Shown here piece by piece: positions 34,964 through 44,254 of a stretch of DNA of 57,327 nucleotides. The DNA is from Novipirellula artificiosorum (GTDB taxonomy: Bacteria > Planctomycetota > Planctomycetia > Pirellulales > Pirellulaceae): positions 1 through 57,327 of the forward strand of contig NZ_SJPV01000023.1 in NCBI RefSeq assembly GCF_007860135.1. Reading direction: 5' to 3'. The stretch's first letter is position 1; each line of letters opens with the position of its first letter. The notes beneath the pieces are model-generated. The model did no database searches and was not told the origin of the DNA. It was given only the letters and a program-made list of their open reading frames with translations. The translations under genes were made by a program, and so were the position numbers.

Positions 34964-36217
34964 ATGTCCGCTGTCATCTCTGTTGAAAATCTATCCAAAG
35001 CGTACCGTATCGGTACGAGGGAAGAAGTTCCCGACACACTTGTTGGTGCCGCCAAGGGCATTCTACGTGCACCACTAAGGAATCTTCGTAATCTTAAACG
35101 GTTGGACACCAACCGGCATCAAGAAGAGGAAGACACGTTGTGGGCATTGAAAGACGTTTCATTTGAGGTCAATGAAGGAGATGTTGTCGGAATCATAGGA
35201 CGCAACGGGGCGGGCAAAAGCACACTCCTAAAAATCCTCAGTCGGATTACAGAACCCACCAGCGGCCGAGCGGTGATCGGAGGTCGGGTCAGCAGTTTGC
35301 TGGAAGTCGGCACCGGATTTCATCCTGAATTAAGCGGCCGTGACAACATCTACATGAACGGCACGATCTTGGGAATGACCAAACGTGAGATCGATAGCAA
35401 GTTCGATGAGATCGTCGATTTTAGCGGTGTCGAGAGGTTCTTGGACACGCCAACGAAACGATATAGTTCAGGAATGCAGGTCCGCCTAGCATTTGCCGTC
35501 GCCGCACACTTAGAACCCGAGATTCTGATCATTGATGAGGTGCTTGCAGTTGGCGACGCAGAGTTTCAATCACGATGCCTTGGGAAGATGCGTGAGGTAG
35601 CAGGAAGCGGTCGTACTGTCCTATTCGTCAGCCACAACCTTGGAGCGATACAAAGCCTTTGTGCTTTAGCAATGGTGATGGAAGCTGGAGCCAATTCGCC
35701 ATGGCAGTCGGCAGACGATGCCATCGCAATGCATTTGAGCAGCAATCATGAACCGGATTCCGGTCTAAGGATTGCTGCAGTCCATCGTCAAGGACGTGCA
35801 ATTCAGCAAGTTAGATTATTGTGCAGTGGAATTCCGACGCACCGAATCCCATGCGGATCTCAAGTCGAATTGGAAATTGTCCTTGGTGATGCAAATGTCG
35901 GGCGTTTCCATTGCGGGATTGTAATAAGCAACTCAAACGGTCAACGAGTGGTTGTTTTCCACACAAGTTACCATGGCGGGATTTCATTGACCAATCAGTC
36001 GGGCCAGGTTGTAAAATGCAATATACCTCACTTGCCTTTAGTTCCGGGGCGTTATCGCATCGATGTGATCCTTGGTGATGGTGGAACAACCATTGATGAA
36101 GCTTTGGCTTGTATTCATTTTGAATCTGTTTTTCAAGATCTTCTTGGCACAGGGCAATTACCAAACGAGCGTCAAGGTTATGTGGTTTTACCATGTTTCT
36201 GGGAGGCGGTCAGGTGA
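34964..36217 (+). CDS. ABC polysaccharide exporter ATPase (Wzt type)
   Basis: 417 residues. Nucleotide-binding domain: Walker A GRNGAGKST (residues 79-87), signature YSSGMQVRLAF, Walker B ILIIDEVLAVGD and switch His in VSHN. The N terminus carries the extended YRIG...DTLWALKDVSFEV region of Wzt/TagH exporters. Residues ~260-417 form a C-terminal beta-sandwich like Wzt-C, which in known systems recognises the modified end of the glycan; this domain (e.g. VELEIVLGDANVGRFHCGIVIS) suggests export of a capped chain. It pairs with the permease at 33575. Base composition becomes visibly more AT-rich in its second half. Confidence 0.93.
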   Translation: MSAVISVENLSKAYRIGTREEVPDTLVGAAKGILRAPLRNLRNLKRLDTNRHQEEEDTLWALKDVSFEVNEGDVVGIIGRNGAGKSTLLKILSRITEPTSGRAVIGGRVSSLLEVGTGFHPELSGRDNIYMNGTILGMTKREIDSKFDEIVDFSGVERFLDTPTKRYSSGMQVRLAFAVAAHLEPEILIIDEVLAVGDAEFQSRCLGKMREVAGSGRTVLFVSHNLGAIQSLCALAMVMEAGANSPWQSADDAIAMHLSSNHEPDSGLRIAAVHRQGRAIQQVRLLCSGIPTHRIPCGSQVELEIVLGDANVGRFHCGIVISNSNGQRVVVFHTSYHGGISLTNQSGQVVKCNIPHLPLVPGRYRIDVILGDGGTTIDEALACIHFESVFQDLLGTGQLPNERQGYVVLPCFWEAVR

Positions 36218-36867
36218 GGTCAACTCGCCAGCTGCAGCGTCTGGTTGATCACTTCCGGTTGGCTCGATTCCGAAAGTCTCAGTTGCGTGTGGGCACAACG
36301 ATTGATTCCGGCGTTTCAATTTTTGGTATCACAGGATTGAAACTAGGTAAAGAGTGTGTAATTGGACCGAATGTTACTCTTGCGGCATCTCATCTTCAAA
36401 GTTTTTGTCGGCTGGAAACTGAACCATCCGGATCAATTACCATAGGAGACAGGACAGTTGTACATCGAGGCGTAATAATTGCCACATACGGAGGTGAGAT
36501 CGCAATTGGAAATGACGTCTCTGTGAATCCGTACACAATACTATACGGGCATGGTGGTCTAACGATTGGGTCTGGTACCCGTATTGCCGCTCATTGCACT
36601 GTCATTCCTGCGAATCACCGATTCGAAGATAGCAAGCTTCCAATCTATAAGCAGGGATTAACAACGTCTGGTATTACAATCGGGTGCAACGTTTGGGTTG
36701 CGGCGAATGTTACCATCACAGATGGAGTTGAAATTGGCGATGGCGCGGTAATTGCTGCAGGAGCCGTAGTTACACGGAATGTTGGGTCTAATCAAGTGGT
36801 TGGCGGTGTGCCAGCCCAGCTTATCAAACGTCGGAGCAACTCCTCAAGCAACCGTTCGACCAAATGA
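36214..36867 (+). CDS. Left-handed beta-helix acyltransferase
   Basis: 217 residues from GTG at 36214, which overlaps the stop of the ATPase (GTGA) and has a strong ribosome site GGGAGG seven bases upstream; an ATG at 36193 is in frame but lacks one. Hexapeptide repeats run through the protein: KLGKECVIGPNVTLAA, SITIGDRTVVHRGVII, EIAIGNDVSVNPYTIL, GITIGCNVWVAANVTITDGVEIGDGAVIAAGAVVTRNV, ending VVGGVPAQLIK. This is the maltose/galactoside-type O-acetyltransferase fold. It probably acetylates a sugar of the exported glycan, using acetyl-CoA. The SxxLPIYKQGLTTSGITIG loop resembles WbbJ/Maa enzymes. Confidence 0.88.
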   Translation: MRSTRQLQRLVDHFRLARFRKSQLRVGTTIDSGVSIFGITGLKLGKECVIGPNVTLAASHLQSFCRLETEPSGSITIGDRTVVHRGVIIATYGGEIAIGNDVSVNPYTILYGHGGLTIGSGTRIAAHCTVIPANHRFEDSKLPIYKQGLTTSGITIGCNVWVAANVTITDGVEIGDGAVIAAGAVVTRNVGSNQVVGGVPAQLIKRRSNSSSNRSTK

Positions 36868-37745
36868 TTGATGAACTAAACCGTGTAAGAGAATGTTTTT
36901 ACTTTAAACGATTGCGCTATAGAGTGGAGCGGATTCTGAGTTGCAGTCTTCCGCCTGATACACGTCGCGCTGAATCAGACTTTGAGCACCTACAGAATAA
37001 GCTCAAGCCCTTACCTGAGTACGGATACGATGAAGTTTCGTGCTGGAGGCGAGCTTGTGAGCGTTTCGATCGCCTGCTTTCGTGCGATGGTTTTGATCGT
37101 GCTGGAAAACGGCTATTCGATTTGGGTTGTGGTGATGGGATGTTGGGAGTTGTTACGAAGGCCTACGGTCATCAGGTAGTCCTAGCTGATGCTACTGACT
37201 GGCGAGATTCGAGGGCCAAAGGAATTCAGTTTCTGTCGATCGACGCTAGCACACCGGTCTGGCCGGTTGAAAATGAAACTTTTGACATGGTGACGTGTTA
37301 CAACACATTTGAGCACCTGCCAAAGCCTGACATCGCTTTTCAAGAAATGCTGCGCATATGCTCACCAGGCGGATTCGTTGTTGTCGACTTCGGGCCATTG
37401 TACTGCTCGCCATGGGGGCTTCATGCACATAGAACGCTGCACATTCCATTTCCTCAATTCCTGTTTGGAGAAGGATTTATTGCTGAAAGGTTGAACGAGC
37501 GAGGCATAAAGGATCTTGGTCAAGAGCGTGAAAGCTTGCAATACACAAATAGATGGACACCTGAGCAATTTGAGTCGCTCTGGCGAAATTTTGGCAGCGT
37601 GATCGTAGTGGTAGAAAAATGCGTCGAACAGAAACCACTTTTCTTGGAGACAATTGTTGCGTATCCAGAGGCGTTTTATGGGCGAGGTTTGTCGTTAGCC
37701 GACGTCGAAACTCAGCATATCAGAGTGGTTTTCCAAAAAAAGTGA
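36864..37745 (+). CDS. SAM-dependent methyltransferase
   Basis: 293 residues; the ATG overlaps the previous stop (ATGA at 36864). Class I methyltransferase: motif I RLFDLGCGDGMLGVV, acidic loop VVLADATDW, motif near FDMVTCYNTFEHLPKPDIAFQEMLRICSPGGFVVVDFGP. The C-terminal part is longer than a minimal domain and contains PWGLHAHRTLHIPFPQFLFGE. In this context it likely methylates a sugar or the chain end, but the acceptor is unknown. It is the last gene before the ISAs1-type element and forms a coupled run with the ATPase and acyltransferase. Confidence 0.88.
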   Translation: MIDELNRVRECFYFKRLRYRVERILSCSLPPDTRRAESDFEHLQNKLKPLPEYGYDEVSCWRRACERFDRLLSCDGFDRAGKRLFDLGCGDGMLGVVTKAYGHQVVLADATDWRDSRAKGIQFLSIDASTPVWPVENETFDMVTCYNTFEHLPKPDIAFQEMLRICSPGGFVVVDFGPLYCSPWGLHAHRTLHIPFPQFLFGEGFIAERLNERGIKDLGQERESLQYTNRWTPEQFESLWRNFGSVIVVVEKCVEQKPLFLETIVAYPEAFYGRGLSLADVETQHIRVVFQKK

Positions 37746-37780
37746 ATCATTCGAATTTGAACACCACAGCTCCGCTGGGC

Positions 37781-39069
37781 CAGGGCCAACGCACACTAAA
37801 CCGTTGGTATTCCAAGGACTTGCGCTAAGTAGTTGATATTCCAGCCGGCTACGCGACGTCGCATTGCTATACTGTACTTGTCGTTCTGCTGCTCTAATAG
37901 ACTCAAACTAAACCTTTTTAACCAAGCCAAATTGTTCGCCGAAGTCCGATCACGAACACGGTTTTCATCTTCACGAAAAGTTACATCTAAACACCAGTGT
38001 AATGTGTTCTCAATCGCCCAGTGCCCTCGAACATTAGCTGCAAACTTTTTGACTCCCATTGGAACCGAGCAGATGTAGTAGCGCACATCGGATGTTGTTT
38101 TCCCGGCACTTTCGCTGATCCTGATCGCGACCCCGATTGTCTTCAGTCGCGACCACTTTTCCTTGTTTGCCAAATGGGGAGGAACAGGCATTTGATAATA
38201 CGTGATCTCGTCTACTCGACCATGTCCTTTGAGTCGTTCGAAATACTTGCGAGCAGGGATGTCGGCAAAGTCGTTTTCCATGTGTTCGATGACGTACTCT
38301 TGGACAGCTTGGTGAAGATTTCCCTGATTGCCTTTGAGGGCTAGAACATAGTTGCCTTTTGCTTTAATGATTTGGTCGGCAATCGCTGTTTGGCACCCAG
38401 CAGCATCGATCGTTACCACAGAACCTTCAATCTCGATTTGATCAATTAACTCGGGAATCGCCGTGATTTCATTTGTTTTTTCCTCGGTGGCCAGCTGCCC
38501 CAAGCTGACTCCAGCGTCTACCGCCCATGCACTCACTAGAAACAACGGCCCGAGTCCTTTACTCCGGTCGTGACTGCGTCGTAACGCCTTTCCATCGATG
38601 GCGATCTGCTTTGGATCAGAGCTATCGTCAGTGGGAAGAACACGAACAATCCAAGTTTCAAAACAAGATTGAAAGGCAGTGGGTTTTAATGCTCTTAGCA
38701 GCCGGTCGAAGGTATCGTGTGAGGGAATGCCATTGGGTAACGTTAGCTGTTTCTCCAGCCACTCTCGATTGTTCTCGGCCCAAGTGCCGATTGCGGTCGG
38801 GCCATCGGCACCTGCAATGACTGCCACGATTGAAATGACGATCAGATCGCCAAGTGGATGTCTTCGATTAATAGGAGAACGAGGATCTTCTAGATCTTTG
38901 AATTCTTCAAGAATGGAATCAACATTATCAAACTGGATTTCGGCCACGAAGAGGTTCCTCAGAGATGGTAAATGGCATCGATCGTTAAGCCATTAATCCT
39001 CCCAGAAAAGCACGCCGGGCGCAAGTCTCACTATGCTTCGCAGCCTACCTAAAGTGCGCGTTGGCCCTG
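37781..39069 (-). mobile_element. Complete ISAs1-family insertion sequence
   Basis: 1289 bases. The ends are inverted: left CAGGGCCAACGCACACT, right (other strand) CAGGGCCAACGCGCACT. Both sides are flanked by the identical 10-base direct repeat TCCGCTGGGC (37771-37780 and 39070-39079), a perfect target duplication. It carries one transposase gene. It landed between the methyltransferase and glycosyltransferase genes without breaking a gene I can see. Confidence 0.93.
37796..38947 (-). CDS. ISAs1-family transposase
   Basis: 383 residues, full length for the family. N-terminal DDE_Tnp_1-associated region: EFKDLEDPRSPINRRHPLGDLIVISIVAVIAGADG. Catalytic region: IAIDGKALRRSHD (first Asp), TIDAAGCQTAIADQIIKAKGNYVLALKGNQ (second Asp) and RGHWAIENTLHWCLDVTFREDENRVR (Glu). 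No frameshift or stop is present, so it may be active. The stop codon TAG lies inside the left inverted repeat. Confidence 0.96.
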   Translation of the reverse strand: MAEIQFDNVDSILEEFKDLEDPRSPINRRHPLGDLIVISIVAVIAGADGPTAIGTWAENNREWLEKQLTLPNGIPSHDTFDRLLRALKPTAFQSCFETWIVRVLPTDDSSDPKQIAIDGKALRRSHDRSKGLGPLFLVSAWAVDAGVSLGQLATEEKTNEITAIPELIDQIEIEGSVVTIDAAGCQTAIADQIIKAKGNYVLALKGNQGNLHQAVQEYVIEHMENDFADIPARKYFERLKGHGRVDEITYYQMPVPPHLANKEKWSRLKTIGVAIRISESAGKTTSDVRYYICSVPMGVKKFAANVRGHWAIENTLHWCLDVTFREDENRVRDRTSANNLAWLKRFSLSLLEQQNDKYSIAMRRRVAGWNINYLAQVLGIPTV

Positions 39070-39362
39070 TCCGCTGGGCTTGCGCTACTTTGGATACGAC
39101 TCGGAAAGCTACACTGTACCGAATTTGACTCAAGATCAATTGCTTTGCTAAAACCTAGCCAGTTATGTCGCCAATCAAAATGTTCGCAGACACTTGCTCA
39201 AATACTCAAATCGTCATCCACAACCAGACAAACTGGATCGAATTATCGGATAGGCACTTGCCTATCCTCTCCAGCGTTTGCATCATCACTGCACCGTTCC
39301 GTCGTCCGCGTAAATCAGATTAGTTGAAATTGGATTCTCGTACTTGATTTTAATCGTTCAGC

Positions 39363-40406
39363 ATGTTTGATGGTGATACTACTAACGGTGTTAGATCCGT
39401 TACGATCGTTTTGATCAATCACAATGGCGGTGAGTGGCTTAGGAGTTGTTTAAGTTCATTCCGGAAGTCGTTTGAGAACAGCGAACTATACGACTGGGCT
39501 GTTGACTTACTTGTTGTTGATAACGCTTCGAGCGATAATTCGATAGAAATCATCCGATCCGAACTCTTAAATGCAAAATTGAAGTGGAAATTGATTTGCG
39601 AATCGGAGGCTGGCGTAAACTTTGCCCGCAATAGAGGATTAAGGAATTCCAATTCAGAATATATAATATTCGTCGACAGCGACATTGTTTTTGCTGAAGG
39701 ATGGATATCAGGTTACCTTCGGGCATTTGATGCAAGACCTTCTTGTTGTATTTTTGCTGGGCGGATCCTTGTGGGGAAAATTGAGTCAAGGCTACCGGCG
39801 TGGCTTGATTTGGATGGAACATATTCACGACCCTCTATAGTCGTCAGGTGTGATCTTGGAGCAACGGACTTATTGGTTCCATTCGTAGATATTCAGCGTG
39901 GAGGTGGACCAGCTGGGCCTAACATGGCGTTCAGGTCGCAAATTTTTCAAGAACTTGGTGAGTTTGACACGAGTTTTGGTTTGAGGCCAGGGTCACTTGT
40001 TCCTGGGGCAGAGGCTGAATTTTTTGACAGAGTTAAGCGAAAGGAACACGTCTTTTGCTACGTAGCAGACGCTTGCGTTTGGCATCCGCTAAAGAAAGAC
40101 CAAATCAGCAAGAAGTATTTTATCCATCGTCTGGAAGGAACAGGCAGAGTGTTGTCTCGAATCCAGCACAAAGAAGGATTGGTTGCTAAACGAATATTCG
40201 GTGTTAAACGCTACCTGTTTCGCCAGATAGTTTTAGAAATAATCCGGTATGTTGGATTTGCTTTGACCGGTAGTGCGAGACAGCGGTTTTATGGAAGGTG
40301 CCAAATTTCAATTGTTGCCGGGATGATTAAAGAGGACTATACATTGGCACGCTCTGCTCCGCTCATCGATATGGATGATCAGCGAGGGAACCTCCAAGCA
40401 AAGTGA
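39363..40406 (+). CDS. Glycosyltransferase family 2
   Basis: 347 residues. GT-A fold: VTIVLINHNGGEWLRSCLSS, DLLVVDNASSDNSIEIIRSE, GVNFARNRGLRNSNSEYIIFVDSDIVF (DSD metal site), then GGGPAGPNMAFRSQIFQELGEFDTSFG. The C-terminal ~90 residues are basic and contain hydrophobic stretches (FRQIVLEIIRYVGFAL). It transfers one sugar in repeat-unit assembly; donor and acceptor are unknown. The gene is clearly more AT-rich than the core locus (e.g. TATATAATATTCG), which suggests acquisition from another source. Bases 39070-39362 before it hold no gene. Confidence 0.9.
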   Translation: MFDGDTTNGVRSVTIVLINHNGGEWLRSCLSSFRKSFENSELYDWAVDLLVVDNASSDNSIEIIRSELLNAKLKWKLICESEAGVNFARNRGLRNSNSEYIIFVDSDIVFAEGWISGYLRAFDARPSCCIFAGRILVGKIESRLPAWLDLDGTYSRPSIVVRCDLGATDLLVPFVDIQRGGGPAGPNMAFRSQIFQELGEFDTSFGLRPGSLVPGAEAEFFDRVKRKEHVFCYVADACVWHPLKKDQISKKYFIHRLEGTGRVLSRIQHKEGLVAKRIFGVKRYLFRQIVLEIIRYVGFALTGSARQRFYGRCQISIVAGMIKEDYTLARSAPLIDMDDQRGNLQAK

Positions 40407-40485
40407 GAACACGCATTGATGATCCAGGCTTTGTCCGAAGACCCTGAACGCAAACGTTTCGTACTGCCTGAAGCAAGTTTGGTTT

Positions 40486-41738
40486 GGGTGTATCCGGCGT
40501 TCCGCCGGTTCGTTCGAGCGGCAGTTGGGATTGATGTAAACAAAAAGCGGCCAACCTGCCATGATTCGGGTATCTCACTATCCGTTTCACAAAGGCAAGG
40601 AGGCCGCCATGATGAAAATCGCCGATTCCGTTCAACAATGCAACCCCGAACAGATCCAAGCCAACATGAACTCGATGGTCGAAGAGCTCAAAACCACCGT
40701 GCAATCGGCTGCGGCGTCGGCAGACAGCTTTGATAGCGTGGAAAGAAAAGTTTTGCTCAGCGTGCTTCAATTGGGCTACCAAGCTCTTGAACTGCTGCTT
40801 TCTCTCCAAGGTGACGGCGATCTTGGTGAGCAGATCGAGACCACCGACGACAAGATCATTAAACGTAGCCAAACCAAATCGATCACCAAACTGCGATCCA
40901 TTTTCGGCGAGCATTCCTTCGAACAAATCACCTCGCGACGGGCAAGAACAAACCGATCGATCTGCGTCCGATCAGTGCCCGTCTGTCGTTGCCCACTGCC
41001 CGCTGGTCGTTTCTGCTGCAAGAGTTCTCCCAGATGCTTGGCGTTGATCAAGCTTACGACCAAGCGATGCAAAACCTCGGCAAGATTCTCGGCAACCACT
41101 TCAGCGTCGATACAGCCGAGCGAATCAACGGAAACATGGGACGCAACGCCGGCGAATTTCTTGGTGATCTTCCGCTGCCAGTCGAGGGAAGCGAAGGAAA
41201 ACTGATGGTCGCCACGGGCGATTGCAAGGGAGTTCCGTTGGTCAAGAACGACAGCCAGAAAGTCGCCGCCTTTGAATCGGCCAAGACCAACCCAGGTAAT
41301 CGGCGCATGGCGACTGTCGCGAGCGTCTATTCGGTCGATCCACACATCCGCACCGCCGAAGACATTACGGCGGCATTGTTTCGCGATGAACCGGATGAAG
41401 ATGCGGCAAGGAATCGGTGGTTATCTTGAGAAGAACTCGGATCGAATGCGCTACGACGAGTATCTTCGTCGTGGCTACCCGATCGCTTCGGGTGTCATCG
41501 AGGGTACATGTCGTCATCTTGTTAAAGATCGAATGGAACGTAGCGGGATGCGTTGGACACTCGAAGGTGCTCGCTCAATGCTGAATGTCAGGGCGGCCTT
41601 TCAAAGCGACCACTGGCGAACCTTCATCGACTGGCATATGCAAAACGAAATCAATCAAGCTCACCCAAATCGAAACCTGATTCAGTACTACACTCCACCA
41701 AAGCTCGCATGTTGACCGGCGGAACGCCGGTTACACCC
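40486..41738 (+). mobile_element. ISKra4-like insertion element, decayed
   Basis: 1253 bases with inverted ends: GGGTGTATCCGGCGTTCCGC on the left, and GGGTGTAACCGGCGTTCCGC on the other strand at the right. Each end carries a small hairpin CCGGCG-ttc-CGCCGG. A perfect 9-base direct repeat GTTTGGTTT flanks it (40477-40485 and 41739-41747). Its transposase gene is broken and appears internally deleted. Confidence 0.88.
40609..41715 (+). pseudogene. ISKra4-family transposase, frameshifted and deleted
   Basis: The ATG at 40609 follows AGGAGG. The first part (MMKIADSVQQCNPEQIQANM..., LGYQALELLLSLQGDGDLGEQ) is in frame 1 until about 40930. A frameshift then moves GKNKPIDLRPISARLSLPTARWSFLLQEFSQMLGVDQAYD into another frame. 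This runs through VATGDCKGVPLVKNDS to about 41400, where a junction returns to frame 1 for GGYLEKNSDRMRYDEYLRRG, SGVIEGTCRHLVKDRMERSGMRW. The region between DEPDEDAARNRW and GGYLEK seems too short, pointing to an internal deletion. No functional transposase is encoded. Confidence 0.85.
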
Positions 41739-41828
41739 GTTTGGTTTGGCAGTTGGCAGGGCGCCGTCATGTTGACACTTTTATAAGACTTTTTTACACG
41801 CGAGCAATTTGGCAGCGTTTTAAAAAAG

Positions 41829-43223
41829 TTGCCTTCCAGTCAATACCGGTGTTATCTACCTGAGGCGATCTCCTCGTTCGATGTTGGCATAGAATCTACG
41901 GTAATCATTTTGGGACCTCTATTTGTCTATACTGCGTTCGTTATCGCCGTTGCTGGGGGTATATTCCGTCCACAGGTTGGAATGTACGGATATGTGTTGT
42001 TCGTCGTACTCTGCCCACAGTGGCTGTGGCGGTACACGCTTCCAGACCCGGACTTTGGTTTTCAAAAATATATTGTCGCTGCGACACTTGCGGGTTTTTT
42101 GCTGTCCGGAATGCCCGGCAATCGATTTCGTGGAGCTGCCTTGATGGCGGTAGTTGGAGTTGTTATTTTCTGGTCTCTCTGCCTGCTAAGTTCATATGGT
42201 TCGATTAAGCCAGATCAGACAGCCTTTTTTATGGATGCTATCTGGAAGGTTGTTGTGATGACAGTTGTGGTCTCGCGGCTCATGGATTCACCAGCGAGAT
42301 TGAGGGTGGTACTGTGGATCGTCTTGGTTGCTGTTGGATGGAATGCCTGGGAGATAAATAGCGATTATTTTAGCAAGGGATACTCTCTTATTAACCAGAA
42401 CGGGTGGGCGCTGATGAATGCTAATGGTTATGCCCTTGTGCTGTTGCTCATTTTCACGATGGGAATGGCCACTGCACTGACAGTGGAATCTCGAGTAGCT
42501 CGTGGGGTCGCTTTATTAATCGCGGTTTTGTGTATGCATGCGATCTTTATTGTTGAATCGAGGGGTGGGATGCTTGGGGCCATCCTTTCCGTCGTGGTGT
42601 TAGTCATGTTCATGCCAAAAACTCGGTTGAACTATGGCATTTTAGGAACGCTTTTTGTTATGGGGATGCTGTTGGCTGGTCCATCTGTTATAAAAGAATT
42701 TTCGTCGACGTTTGAGGATGAGCGAGACGTTTCAGCAGAAAGCCGTTTTTACATTTGGTCAGCTGGAATGCGTATCTGTGCCGACTACCCATTGCTCGGA
42801 TTGGGGCCCTGGGCCGCGGAGTACGCGATGGCCGACTATTATAATTACGAGTTGGATACCGTGGGCCGCAAAGCCCTACACAACCTGCCGCTTGAGGTGG
42901 CTACCGGATCGGGGATTCCTTCCTTACTCGGTTATTTGGCCCTGTTTTTTGCACCACTGTGGGCATTGTTTCGCCGTCGTGCCTATCGTTACGAGAAAGT
43001 GAGCGATCCCATTCTCGCTACCTGCACCCTAGGACTGCTCGCCGCGATTCCTGCGTATTGGTTTGCCAGCTTGTTCAATAGTGGCGTCCTTGTCGAGGTT
43101 CCTTACTTGCTTGCTGCGATAGGGATTGCCACTTTTTGCCTCACCAATGAGGAGGTTGCGTTGAAGCAATTTGATTCGCTTGAGAACTCTGAATCTGCGG
43201 TTCTGCAAAATTTGGTATCCTGA
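41829..43223 (+). CDS. O-antigen ligase/polymerase-like membrane protein
   Basis: 464 residues with about eleven to twelve membrane helices. The start is uncertain: TTG at 41829 is the most upstream, about 90 bases past the insertion element; a TTG near 41909 is an alternative. The Wzy_C/WaaL-type region includes VESRGGMLGAILSVVVLVMF, then a loop with SAESRFYIWSAGMRICADYPLLGLGPWAAEYAM and ALHNLPLEVATGSGIPSLLGYLALF (the H-N-x-P-L-E-V motif with its conserved His). It either polymerises repeat units or ligates the finished chain. With an ABC exporter in the locus a ligase role is plausible; the sequence cannot settle it. Confidence 0.85.
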   Translation: MPSSQYRCYLPEAISSFDVGIESTVIILGPLFVYTAFVIAVAGGIFRPQVGMYGYVLFVVLCPQWLWRYTLPDPDFGFQKYIVAATLAGFLLSGMPGNRFRGAALMAVVGVVIFWSLCLLSSYGSIKPDQTAFFMDAIWKVVVMTVVVSRLMDSPARLRVVLWIVLVAVGWNAWEINSDYFSKGYSLINQNGWALMNANGYALVLLLIFTMGMATALTVESRVARGVALLIAVLCMHAIFIVESRGGMLGAILSVVVLVMFMPKTRLNYGILGTLFVMGMLLAGPSVIKEFSSTFEDERDVSAESRFYIWSAGMRICADYPLLGLGPWAAEYAMADYYNYELDTVGRKALHNLPLEVATGSGIPSLLGYLALFFAPLWALFRRRAYRYEKVSDPILATCTLGLLAAIPAYWFASLFNSGVLVEVPYLLAAIGIATFCLTNEEVALKQFDSLENSESAVLQNLVS

Positions 43224-43273
43224 CCACAATCCTCACACGGTTTACAACAGTCCTTCGGATGTCGGCGTGACGC

Positions 43274-44248
43274 TTGATCAGTGTGGTTCGCAAACCTCGA
43301 AGTTTTTGGACGTTAGTTTGTTTCGCTCTCCGTATTCTGCGCCTGTACAAAATCGTGATTCAAGAAAATTCAACCCTATCCGTGATCATGCCCGCGTTTA
43401 ATGCGGAAACGACAATTGCAGGGTCGCTAGATAGCGTGCTCACGCAATCTCGACAAGCTGATGAAATCATTGTGGTCGATGACGGTTCGACCGACAAAAC
43501 GGCACAGATCGTTGATGCGTACAAACCGAAAGTCACTCTGATTCGGATTCCTAACGGCGGTGTCGCGGCAGCACGCAACCATGGCATAAAAGAAGCAAAG
43601 GGTGATTGGATCGCATTTTTGGATGCTGACGATGCATGGATGCCCAGTAAGCTTGAAATGCAGTTTAAGGATTTGTGTCGAGACGCGGCCTTTTCTTATA
43701 CGGACGCAATTGTTGTCGATGGATCCGACAGGACCGTTCTTTCAGAAGTGACTCCTTGCTACGAGGGAGACATTTTGAAGCCACTTTTGCTTGGGAACTT
43801 CATTACAAATTCGAGCGTTGTTGCTAGAAAAGACACACTTCTCGAAGCGGGTGGATATCCCTCGCACTTGCGAGCAGTTGTTGATTGGCCACTGTGGCTT
43901 CGAATCGCCGCAAAGCACCAGGTGCGATTTGTTAATGTTCCTTTAGTTGAGTACAACGTCTGCGCGACGAGCATTACCCGCGATATTTCGAAAACACTAC
44001 CTGCTCATTTAACTGTTCTTGAAGATGCATTCTCAGAGGGTGGCCTGGCTTGGAAACTCCAAAATCTTCGTGGTAGAGCTTTTTCTAATGCGTACCGGGT
44101 CGTCGCTTCCGAAGCCGCAAGAAGAGGGCAGTGGAATACAGCGATTTCCTTGTTTGCGAAGTCGGCTCTGCAAATGCCGTTTGATTTCGTAGGGTACAAA
44201 TTTCTTCTCAAAGCGATGCTTGCTTGGTCTGGATTACGGGGCTGGTAG
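43274..44248 (+). CDS. Glycosyltransferase family 2
   Basis: 324 residues, probably starting at TTG 43274. An N-terminal hydrophobic stretch precedes the GT-A domain: LSVIMPAFNAETTIAGSLDSVLTQSRQADEIIVVDDGSTDKTAQIV, NGGVAAARNHGIKEAKGDWIAFLDADDAWMPSKLEMQ. The DADD metal motif is intact. It lies 50 bases after the ligase-like gene and seven bases before the next glycosyltransferase. An internal start at LSVIMPAFNA (ATG at 43388) would shorten it but cut the first strand. Sugar specificity is unknown. Confidence 0.9.
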   Translation: MISVVRKPRSFWTLVCFALRILRLYKIVIQENSTLSVIMPAFNAETTIAGSLDSVLTQSRQADEIIVVDDGSTDKTAQIVDAYKPKVTLIRIPNGGVAAARNHGIKEAKGDWIAFLDADDAWMPSKLEMQFKDLCRDAAFSYTDAIVVDGSDRTVLSEVTPCYEGDILKPLLLGNFITNSSVVARKDTLLEAGGYPSHLRAVVDWPLWLRIAAKHQVRFVNVPLVEYNVCATSITRDISKTLPAHLTVLEDAFSEGGLAWKLQNLRGRAFSNAYRVVASEAARRGQWNTAISLFAKSALQMPFDFVGYKFLLKAMLAWSGLRGW

Positions 44249-44254
44249 GCAAAT

